64,000 bases of DNA. Source: Chytridium lagenaria. Taxonomy: Eukaryota; Chytridiomycota; Chytridiomycetes; Chytridiales; Chytridiaceae. The notes beneath the pieces are model-generated. The model saw only the letters and a program-made list of their open reading frames with translations. It ran no database searches and had not been told where the DNA came from. Each line of letters opens with the position of its first letter. Positions within the stretch are counted from its first letter, which is position 1. The translations under genes and the position numbers were made by a program. The stretch is from positions 62,001 to 126,000 of the forward strand of contig JAHLKC010000074.1 in NCBI GenBank assembly GCA_025449115.1. The letters are read 5' to 3'. This document shows positions 34,701-44,228 of this stretch, piece after piece.

Positions 34701-37262
34701 CAAAGTTTCAGAAATCTTGCCAATAACATCCAAAACGATAGACGGCATATCCGCTTGGCTCAGTTTGCTGCTATATGCAATATCGACCATAAGTCTCTCG
34801 ATCTTTGTTGTGAGTCGGTCGAGATCGGATTCAAGGGAAAACTCAACAAAATACTCCGGGAGGATAAGCTCCCTATCGAACACCAAGTATTGTCTGCAAG
34901 GGTCGCTATGAAGTCCGGGCTTTGAAGTATCACGGTATATACAGTTAACGCCGTTGAGATCAGTCGAATTAAGCGTTGCTAAATTCACAAAAGATAAAAA
35001 AAATAAGGAAAACGATAATTTTTAAGAAAATCCGACATATATGTATTAATAGTGATGAATGTCTTACCTAAATCGGCATCCGTCCTTTGCACTTTGTTCG
35101 CGAACGACTTCACAATGACCGCCTGCCGCAATCGTTTTCGTTCCCGCTCTCTTTGCCCATCTCCGTCGCCTTGCAAAGGCTCCTGTAGGTCCAAATAATT
35201 CGATAACAGGATCCCAGTATTTGATACAGTACCACCAGACGATCTTACTTCCATAAGATCCGCGAACCCGTGCTCGACAGCCTGGAAAACATCATCGGAC
35301 CTTGCTTCGGTTGTTTGGAAGCAGAGATACTCGAATGAATGCGTGTGATCGCTTTTCAGCCGAAGTTTTCCCTACCAGAGGCCTTAGATGCTGTTGATGA
35401 AATAAGTGATTACCTCAAATCTGTTTTTGAGAAATCGATTATGGACACGTGAGATACGATGTATTTGAATACGTCGGTAGTGATGAGTTGATGTGGCTCG
35501 CAAAATCATACTTTTGACAAGAGCCTCACAATTTTCGAACCAGGAATCATCTCTTTTGGTCGTCTTCAAACCGAACATTTCCGCCCGTCTCCAATTCGAT
35601 GAGAAGCTTTCTATATGGATCTTAGATATTGAAGTATGCCTTTACAGCTACCTTATAGCCATATCACTTTGTTGAGATATTTGGTTAATCACGTCCCGTT
35701 TGTGCTCTTGTAACCTTTGCAAACACTTCGTTTTCGTTTCAATGAGAGAAACTAGACGTTTTCGTGAATCCTCAAACTTTTCAGATATTCCAGAAAATTG
35801 CTATATTACGAGATTCTTAGGCAACGGGATGACCAGAGAGTATTCATACCTCGATCTTGTCGCCAGGAGGTGGGAATCCCAAATCATCTCTCTTCCTCTG
35901 TATCCGCTTTATCCTCTTTGTAAGGACTACAACATCATCCTCAATGTGTTTCTCGTCATCCACGTTATAAGTTTGTAGTGATTTTATAAGAAAGTTGGTA
36001 TTTCTTTTGATCGTCCTAATTCTCATGTTATAGTACATGCGCTTCTTAAGAATTGTGGCGCTGATTATTCGACGAGATTCGTCTGTCACGTCTAACGTAT
36101 CCAGAGATCGAAGATTCGGAAGATGGTAGATGACGTGTGTTTGGTAGTTGCAGAGAGAGCATATGGGATTATCGGCAAAGTTGGGGTCCGAGAGGCATAA
36201 GGAAGTAAGTCGGGGAAGACGAGCAAGGTAGAGGACGTCACGGAAAGAAGAAAGCCTATTTCCGGCAATGTTTAACTCCTTCAAAGATATTTTTCCATCT
36301 GTTAGTGTGCGTGAAAAAGCAAAATTTAAGGATAAAGGTATCATGTAGCTGACCTCTAAAGCAAGATTCTCATTTAAAGAGTCACCGATCGACGCTATCC
36401 GATTATTCCCAACTTGTATATCTTTTAAGTTAACAAGCGTGGCGAGGTTCTGTATCTTTGAGATTTCTGAAAGAATCGGTATTCGTTATCATTTGATTTA
36501 TCCGCCCAATGAATGTACCAATATTTACCATTATCGGAAAGCCATAATTCTCCAATTTTACAAGATTCTCAAGGCCCTGGATTTTCCGAATGCGGTTGCT
36601 GTATCTGCCCTCACGATATCAGCAATAGTTCACACCATGGGTATAAAAGAAATTATACACACAAATAAAGCTCCTTCAAGTTGATGCACTTTTCGATATT
36701 GCTGATGGTGCTGAGCCTTGTCTCACAGACCCACAACTGCTCCAGCAAAGGACAATCCTCAAGCCCTGCAATGGTAGATACGTCTTGAGCGACAATACAG
36801 AGCGACGTCAGCTGTGCAAAGTTATGTAGAGCTGTCATCACGGGGTAATTGAAATGACACATCTCGATGCGCGTGATGGTGTGCGGCCGGTTGGCGAAGG
36901 CGCTCTCTGCGATGCCATTGTTCGTACACTAAGAAGGGATGGATTGTCAAATAATAGGCATGGCATCAATGAATGCGTTGTTAGACACTTACAATGTTGG
37001 AAACCTCCTTGTCGTTGCGGTAAAGCCAAATCCGCTTTTGGCGGATGCGACGGTCCTTTTCAACTTGACCGGAGCCATTGGATCCATTAGCACTCTGCGA
37101 TCCGGCAGCAATATCTTCGACAGAGAGATTGATAGTCGCTGTGCTGAGGTTAGGATCAAAGTCCTCCAAAGCGGTTGGTTGTGCTTGTTGAGCTAAGCTC
37201 CGTTCACTGTCTGTTGCTGTCGCTCCTCCTAATGACGGTAGGATGGTCCTTCCGTCAGACAT
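31787..37262 (-). CDS. LRRC9: leucine-rich repeat-containing protein 9, cilium-associated
   Basis: A very large leucine-rich-repeat protein with many short introns, start MSDGRTILPSLGG at 37262. The order of landmarks follows animal LRRC9: LTSLCIVAQDVSTIAGLE with EQLWVCETRLSTI (36.83-36.70 kb), LCLSDPNFADNPICSLCNY and THVIYHLPNLRSLDTLDV (36.21-36.09 kb), MYYNMRIRTIKR, DDSWFENCEALVKS (35.56 kb), FDRELILPEYFVEFSLES (34.88 kb), CLNLSMIPITSSLDSF and HLDLAGNHICSLD, then NLRWASFRNNNLRDLSRL (33.64 kb), KLDVSNNRITSIEA, further LRRs and a final RFPHILSIDGKDVLDEERQ with ESYFMEQ. Expected length is about 1,400-1,500 residues, and the gene span fits. LRRC9 is linked to motile cilia in animals; the exact role is unclear. 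The last exon is uncertain (stop at 31787 or a little beyond). Unlike neighbours, its frame seems intact. Confidence 0.92.
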
Positions 37263-37419
37263 TCTTTTTTGTTGTTACGTCAAAACAGCTGGGCATTACC
37301 ATCAACAAGCACAGCGCCTTTTAGTCTAGTGAATTGTCAATTAATTTTTCAATATTTATTGGCAAAAATAGGCACAAGTTGGCCAAAGTGAGAAATTCAT
37401 ACCCTCTCTTTATCGGGAT

Positions 37420-39029
37420 GGCAACCACCGCACTGGCAGCAGCAGCAAGCAACTTCTTGCGTGAATGCTACGGATATCTTTGCTTCTGCTTTCCCTCCTC
37501 ACCTCCCAACCTCGTATGGCCTTCATCATCCGCACCGGCCTTTGACTATGACGAAATCGACGACCTTGAGGTATCTCACAATTACGATTTTGCGATTTTT
37601 GAGCACAGGATGGAAGAGGGGAAGAGGAAAACTTGATTGATAGAAGGGCTTCATTATGAATGTAGCCCTATAAGTTCATAGCGTGGACGTCGGTTTTTTA
37701 AAAATTGCTGTTTGGGGATTCTTTGATGAAAAGCCATAGCTTGGCTGCGGTAGTATACCTCAGCCAGACGTCAAAGATACATTGAGGATACTAAACTGGA
37801 CCCTCATACTACACTGGCACTTCAGGACGTATTCTTGTCCTTTCTTCTCTGCACTTTTTCTAAACCCACTATCAAAAAATGTCTTTTGCGTTCTTATTTA
37901 CTAATTGCATACCTTCCTATTAAACCCACAAGTTCGAGAACCTCATTTCTGGAACAAATCAACTAGGAGGAAGATCTTTTGCATCGTCCCATAATCCCTG
38001 GAATGAATTTTGGGTCAAGCTGGCGTCACTCTTTAGACGCGAAGGGCGCGCAACAGGAGGAGTAACTGGTATTGGCGGGGGGCTTTCAAGGAGCCCTACT
38101 GCACCGGTTGTAAGAGGTGCGTCTTCCGGTGGCTCGCGACGTGGCCAGGGCTCTTCGGCGCAATGGTATCAGAGGGTACCTGATGGGGACTTTCGTGCGT
38201 CCATGGACGACGACGATGAGTTTCTAGCGGCTGAGGAGGCTGCGCAAAGTTTGAACAAATCCAATTACGGGATTCCTTCAGGCATGCCGGTAACAACCTT
38301 TTCGCTTTTCTTTTAAGTCTAACACTTCATATAATCGTATTTTCTCACGCCTTTCATTCCGACTTGCACGCAGCAGGATGAACGTGCACGCCGAGAGGAG
38401 GAAGAAGCTTACGATCAAGCTAGAGTTCCAGTAGTACCTTCCGATACCCTCATCTCTATCGACGACAGTTTAACTCCAAACGAACTTTCAACCGACGACC
38501 TACATATTCCTCCTATTATTCCATCCTACACAGCTGCGCCGTTATCAGTTCTTAATGCCACCGACGAATCTCAGCTGTCGAGCTTCCCTGCTATCAGTAT
38601 CAGGCCGAGAACTATGCAACGAAGCGCGGTTGCTGCTGCTGTCGCTAGCGCAAGGCCTGGCAGTGCGGCCACCTCTGTTGCCGCCACAGTCTTAAATTCC
38701 CCGCTTGCTCCCTTTGCACCACCCATCACAGAACCACGTCATCCTTTAACCTCTCCTTCACTTGAACCGAGCTCAAGGTATTTTTTTCGTTTTGCTTGCG
38801 CAAGTATAATCTTATTGCTTTGGTACTTACTTTCCTGCGGAAAAGTGTTTGGGATAGGCCGGACGATGAATCTGGCTCCATCACAAGACCAGTTGATTAC
38901 AACTCTGATCATGTTGCATTCGATCCTCTTTTCTGGCGACGCTCTCGGAAATGGGCAAGGATGATGCATATATTTGATTGTTTAGTAGTACATTCGTACT
39001 CTATTGAGGACGAGTGGGAAAAGTGTTGA
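37420..39029 (+). CDS. uncharacterised protein with N-terminal cysteine cluster
   Basis: Four exons: 37420-37570, about 37932-38290, about 38374-38778 and about 38858-39029, joined by clear GTATCT, GTAACA and GTATTT donors. The protein starts MATTALAAAASNFLRECYG then a run with YLCFCF, which could be palmitoylated and hold it at a membrane. It continues DYDEIDDLEFENLISGTNQ, HNPWNEFWVKLASLFRREG, a Gly/Ser-rich region, SMDDDDEFLAAEEAAQSL, RARREEEEAYDQARVPVV, an Ala/Pro-rich linker and ends with HVAFDPLFWRRSRKWARMM and a stop at 39027-39029. About 350 residues. Intron phases agree across all joins. I recognise no family. It is divergent from LRRC9, starting 160 bases from it, so both may share a promoter. 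Confidence 0.6.
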
Positions 39030-39640
39030 TATCAAAACCTAAAATACCATTTTCCTTATATTCCTTTGTAGACGACACCCCCTCCCCCCTTTTCCCTTAC
39101 CCCCTTTCCCCCTTCTAGGTTTTTTGAGGTTGATGAACTTCCTCACCTTCCCTTGTTGGCTTGTTTCTCTTCTTATTCCTTCGTTCCGCGCTATTCTTCC
39201 AACTTAAACTGTCTTTATATTTCTTCGAAGGTTATTGTAACATATACGTTGCGTCGGATCCTAGTTTTACGATTTTTAAGAGATATTGGGATGCGTCTCC
39301 CGAAGACAGAAAACTTCGACAAAGCTTCGTTTTGAAGCGACGCGCTTTGTTCCCTTCAAAATACATATTGCCGAATGTGCTGACCATCTTGTCGGTTATC
39401 ATTGGCAGTTGAACGTATCGTGATGATTACGGCTGATGGGGATATCTGCTAAAGCTGTAAGCGATGATGAGGATTTATTTTTTGATATAGAGGCTGCGAT
39501 ATGGTGGCCATCCCAGTGAAGGTACACCATGTTCTGCGAGGCGTGGCGAATCAAGATGGTGAGAGCATTTATCATCCTAGTTATTCATAAGTATACCGTT
39601 GCCGTTCTACTGTAAGGCTTCTTTGCATGCAGTTACAAGT
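39030..39640. other. unresolved region
   Basis: A T-rich 3' UTR-like stretch is followed by a short frame at 39270-39410 (RYWDASPEDRKLRQSF, then ILPNVLTILSVII), which could be an exon of the next candidate gene. No join is convincing. Confidence 0.35.
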
Positions 39641-39642
39641 TT

Positions 39643-40053
39643 TGAACTCCATCATATCCTAGTACGAAGATCATTTTCAAAACCGCATCGCAAGTTCTGT
39701 CCTCCTCTCCTTCATCGAAACCTTGTACCAAAGCAGCCACGAAGTTCACGCCCACAAACCCATCGCGCCAAGATCACCCGGCCCAACACGTTCCCCGTCT
39801 TTGCTACCAAGTACGCGAAGTACAAATCCGTTTGCCACTCAAAGACGCCATTCACAAAAGCGCCAAAGTCAAGCCCCAAAAAGCTCGATGCGAAGAAGCT
39901 TATTCCTTATATCATACAATGGAACAGTTTGAAAAGCGTGGCAAAATGCAAAATGCAGCAGTGCAGGTGCCTATCAAAACGGCCGCAGTAGTATTTGCTA
40001 CCGAGAACGGATTTGGAAAGCGAAGAAAGACACGCAATAGTATTGCACTTTAG
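39643..40053 (+). CDS. possible small basic protein, uncharacterised
   Basis: A frame ending at 40051-40053 has good composition: VREVQIRLPLKDAIHKSAK, ARCEEAYSLYHTMEQFEKR, MQNAAVQVPIKTAAVVF and GFGKRRKTRNSIAL. Upstream, another frame reads YEDHFQNRIASSVLLSFIET, so one base shift near 39760-39800 may hide a continuous sequence. An acceptor is present at ATCCTAG (39663). No start codon is identified and no family is recognised. Confidence 0.35.
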
Positions 40054-40924
40054 CCGCCGGATACTACTCGTCATGCAGTGAAGTGGTGTGCATATAGAGT
40101 TATCCACATATATAGATATATATTAGGCAAAAAATAATTGTTTGCAGAGAGGAAGCTGTATTTCTGTTCATAAAACGCGCCTTTTGCTGACGCCTGGAAA
40201 ATCTACCTCATACTGATATAAATTTCAAACACGCTTTTACAAGCATGTACATATTTCAGGCCGATAATCGTCAATATGCGAGGGTCTTCCCCTGCTCCTT
40301 CGTCAGCAATGAGTGGAATCATGTGAACGACGGATAGGCGGCGAATTGATAGTCAAGTTGGGAGTTGATCAGAAGCAGAACCTTGAAGAAATTGTGAAAG
40401 GGGATTCACGTGAAGAAATGGATCAGCTTTGAAAGCATCATATCATGGTTGCTTAATTCACACGCCTAATTATTCTGAAGTGGGGTTCGGATAAACCATA
40501 AGAGAAATCTATCATTGCCACTCTCCGCAGAATCTGCATACTCAAATTATCACTCATCAGGTTTACGTGAAGAAACTTATCGCGATTAGAAATCGTATAT
40601 ATATTTTGATAATGTGAATTGTGACTCCTGCTATATCGCGAAGCAGGACAAAGACGTGCCAGGCTCTGGCCGCTTGCAATTATTTTAAGTACTAAATAAT
40701 GCACTTTCATGAAAGTCTTTCAATATATTCAGCGGAGCAATTTTACATGAACATGACAAGCACTATAAAATCGAACAGAGTTTCCATCTCGATAAAGCGC
40801 ACAGACATGCAAAAAGGTGAGGAAACATTAGTAAAAAAAGTTTTGCGAAACGAAAACAGAAACACAATTATACATGAAATAAAATAACCAAGGTCACTTC
40901 TGTGATAGGGGATAGGGGTACTAA
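40054..40924. other. intergenic
   Basis: About 870 bases between convergent genes. It contains a CACGTG E-box palindrome at 40406-40413 and one copy of a 30-bp direct repeat (40441). Nothing else recognised. Confidence 0.45.
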
Positions 40925-42722
40925 CTATTTATCTATGTTCATGCTTTGCTCTGGTGAAGTCGGAGCCAAATGCCAACCGTTGAACTCATCAGTATGACTA
41001 ATTCGGGCACCGCTGGTTAATCTTGGAACGTGCTTGGCAGGAGGTGAGGCAAACCTTACGACCTTCCGTTTAGCTGGAGATGTAGGGCCCTGTTCGGCCC
41101 TAATAAATCAAGAAAGTCATTTAGTTTAATAAAAACAAGGTAAGACATTACCTCTGCCAAGGTACCTTTACTGGCTTACTGCGCTTAGAAGTTATGGCCG
41201 AGGTTGGAGTTTCCGATAGGTTCTTAAATTGCGATGGTTGCAAAGCGGCTTCTTGATGAGGTCGTGGCGACTCGACGTAAGAGACATCCAAATCAGGGCG
41301 ATTTACAGAAAAATTGATCTTGATTTTAGCAGGGTCCTGCAAATCGCTGCTCAAAGGGGGGAAAAAAAGGCAAAAGTTATCACAAAAGAATAATCTAGAG
41401 ATGATTAAGGAAATATTTGAAATCAATTAAAATGACATAATTAAAATAAATGAAAACATATTACATTCTCAATAGATGATATGATAAGTTGAAATCTTTC
41501 AAAGGGCCGAATACAAAAACCTTTGAAAGCTCATTGCGCTCGATAAGATTACTTTCTGTAGAGTCATTCAGCAATAGAGGAGCTGTAGCTCTTGGCTTCG
41601 AAGCACTAGCTCGCCTACGCTTCAATAAGGGGATCTCCGTGTCATCCTCATCCACCAGGGTAGGAGTTAAACGTTGCGGCGTTGAATTCAACAAGATAGA
41701 ATCATGATCGCCTGAGGCGGGAGTCACATTGAAGACTCGCGTGGTAGAGGCTTCACGTTCCTCATCTCTCGGAGGGAAATCATTGCTAATATCACTTTCC
41801 GTGTTTCGAAATAAACGCGTGCTATCAATGAGGGAATTGGAGGTAGGACGAACAGAATTCCTATCAGTCGACATAAATAAAATAATAGATAATTTCATAG
41901 TGAGCTTGGATAGAATGATGAAATAAGCTTACTCAGCATCTTCGGCTTGTTTTAAGCGCTGAGAGAATTGAGAGGACTTTGGCGCACGGAGTGAACTGCT
42001 CCTTTCAGGACCCCCTACCGCCTTGACTCCAAGGTGATCAACGCTATGGATAGCTTGAGCTTGTTTGAGCTCTTCATGTAGCTCTGTGACATCCTTCTGC
42101 AGCTCTCTGACATATTTAAAAACAATAAGCAAAATCAAATTTAACGAACTTATAAAATAAACTTAAATAATCCTCACATCAGTTTTTATTCCTGAGTTTG
42201 AACTTTTTGTCGCAGCATACTCACTTCATTGAATTTCAAACCCCCTTTTTTAGCTACGCACGGATAAAGATTTTAATTTTCTATAGAAAATACGGAAAGA
42301 TACCTTTGTCCATGACACGAGCCTTATCAATGTCCGGCACCTCAACCCCATACTCTTTCAAACATGCTTTTACATATTCCAAAAGAACTCTTGTAATTTT
42401 GAGATATGGTCTTCCTCTAAGAACGCGCCCCTTGTTCCACCGGATAACCCTTGTTTCGAAGAAGTCAGCTTGCAGCTTTACAAGCAGGCAATAAAAGATG
42501 AATCACTCACGCTTCAACCCATCCATGAGGCTCCTCATCGATATACCTTGCGGCCCCTCCTGTCCACCTTCGAAGTTGGGTGTGAAGGAGATCGCTGCAA
42601 GGATTCCCGTCATCAAGGTTTTTGATAATTCCATCATGGATTAAAGAACGGAATTCCTTTGGAGCGCCCACATTATATGTAAATGCGCCGGTGGTCTCTC
42701 CGTCGTTGTACTCGCCTTTCAT
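40925..42722 (-). CDS. uncharacterised coiled-coil, probably nuclear protein
   Basis: Start at 42722 (MKGEYNDGETTGAFTYNVG). The N-terminal 130 residues form a helical domain: EFRSLIHDGIIKNLDDGN, LLHTQLRRWTGGAARYIDE, then after an intron LQADFFETRVIRWNKGR and YLKITRVLLEYVKACLKEY. A heptad-rich segment follows (FNEVSMLRQKVQTQ and RELQKDVTELHEELKQAQ), then a Ser/Pro/Arg-rich disordered region with EIPLLKRRRASASKPR (nuclear-localisation-like) and SKRSKPVKVPWQR, ending in TSPAKRKVVRFASPP and a stop at 40925. TP/SP sites are frequent. At least five introns are visible, with donors GTGAGT, GTATCT and GTAATA. No family is recognised; a chromosome or spindle role would be guesswork. Confidence 0.55.
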
Positions 42723-43305
42723 TACAGGCTATCGTAGTATCAAAAAAGAGTTTGCCTTCAATGTCAAGTTGGAAAAGTCCGAGATATTCATGCAGAGAGG
42801 GGCTACCTCACTGGAAGATGAGGATAAACTGTGACCTGTCTCATCATGGTTGCTTCACACGCCTAATATTTCCCGCATCGCAGACATGTGAAAGGGAGGC
42901 GGCGTTTATGTGAAGCCCGATCCCCTGTCAAATCATATTGCCTTTACTGATTGGAAGAAAGTTCAAGGACACAGCAGCAAAAGCAAACAGCTGGGTGGGT
43001 CGTTGAATCTCACCATTCCAGCCACCAAATGCCATAGTAAGTTTTCTAATTTTCACTTTTATCGGATTCATCAAGGTGGCATTGGTCGACATCGCCGTAG
43101 CATAGCTCGCAAGTAGCATTACTCTGTTCGCGCTGGCATTGTTTTCCGTGCGTTATTGAGCACGATGAGGCTGCCCAGGCATATATTTATTTACAAAATT
43201 CTTTCCTTACAAGTGGTATATCTTGCCACGTCAAAATAAATCGAAAGGATTTAAAGAGCCGATAATGATTCGAAGCGCATCGAACTTCCAATACTAAGTC
43301 AAAGC
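42723..43305. other. divergent intergenic region
   Basis: About 580 bases between divergent genes, presumably with both promoters. It holds the second copy of a 30-bp direct repeat at 42841-42872. No gene is seen. Confidence 0.45.
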
Positions 43306-43830
43306 ATGCCGTCTTTTTCTATCTCGCCGTCAGCTACTGGGGTCATGACCTTTACCCTGCATCTTACCACTTCGGAAAAGGCTGCGGCTGTCCAGTTCTC
43401 CGACATCTCCTTTCCGCTTTCCCAGATCACGCTACCTATTGAAGTAAATCCCACTTTGAAGTTAGGCTTCCGAGTAGGAACCCACATTCCTGGTGTTTTG
43501 ATCGCAGGTTCGACTTTCTACATCGTTCATCCCCTAAGCCGCTTCTCAATATACCCTATACTCTTCGACTACTCACAATCTGCCCCCCTGAAATACACTT
43601 GCTTTCTTTTCTTTATTCACAAAAGTCTAAATTCATTCGCCGAAATAGGAAACATATATCATTGGAAGGAACAGCGAGATTTCTACTATGTTGGAAGCAC
43701 GCCACGGTCCGTCGGTATCGGTTTAAGCGGGAATTCAACCTACGCCAGAATCGTCTTTGACGTGGAACAGGGCCTGGACCCTCAGGAGGTCGCCCAGAAG
43801 ATCACAGAGGCGGTTCAAGCGCATTCTTGA
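43306..43830 (+). CDS. small conserved-looking protein, uncharacterised (122 aa)
   Basis: Two exons, 43306-43492 and 43649-43830, join in phase (GTGTTT donor, AAATAG acceptor). The protein starts MPSFSISPSATGVMTFTLH and continues AAAVQFSDISFPLSQITL, LKLGFRVGTHIPG, NIYHWKEQRDFYYVGSTPR, SVGIGLSGNSTYARIVFDV and DPQEVAQKITEAVQAHS. Alternating hydrophobic residues followed by a C-terminal helix suggest a small beta-sheet domain capped by a helix, like a PH-type fold, but this is only impression. No signal peptide or membrane segment is seen. No family recognised. Confidence 0.55.
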   Translation: MPSFSISPSATGVMTFTLHLTTSEKAAAVQFSDISFPLSQITLPIEVNPTLKLGFRVGTHIPGVLIAGSTFYIVHPLSRFSIYPILFDYSQSAPLKYTCFLFFIHKSLNSFAEIGNIYHWKEQRDFYYVGSTPRSVGIGLSGNSTYARIVFDVEQGLDPQEVAQKITEAVQAHS

Positions 43831-44228
43831 CCACAACATTACGCCCACTACCATATTCCCCTCTGTATCCCCTGAAGCTTCATATTTGCACTTATACTCA
43901 TATTCTACCCGTTCATACTGCAATTGCTCAATAAATCCTCGTCAGAATGCAACACATATTTTATTTTACGATGAAGTTACTAGCGCGTCCAAATGGAAGA
44001 GAAAGAGGGATTTAAGGTAATATTGTTATGCCAGCGGCTTCACCTCAATCTCCAATTCTCTTAATGAGCGAGGCATGACTCTCATCAAGCAAATGTTGAA
44101 CATTTTCCGACTTCTGGACAGTTTCCGCAACGAACAATTCGAAATTGTCTTCAAATTTTTGGGATCCCTTCTTCCTTCAACTCTTCCAACCTTCAACACC
44201 TCCTCACTCAACTTACAACTAACCTGCA
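43831..44228. other. intergenic; promoter of the histone deacetylase gene
   Basis: About 400 bases. The reverse-strand frame here and over the HDAC start is a shadow. CT-rich tracts precede the HDAC ATG, as is common in fungal promoters. Confidence 0.45.
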
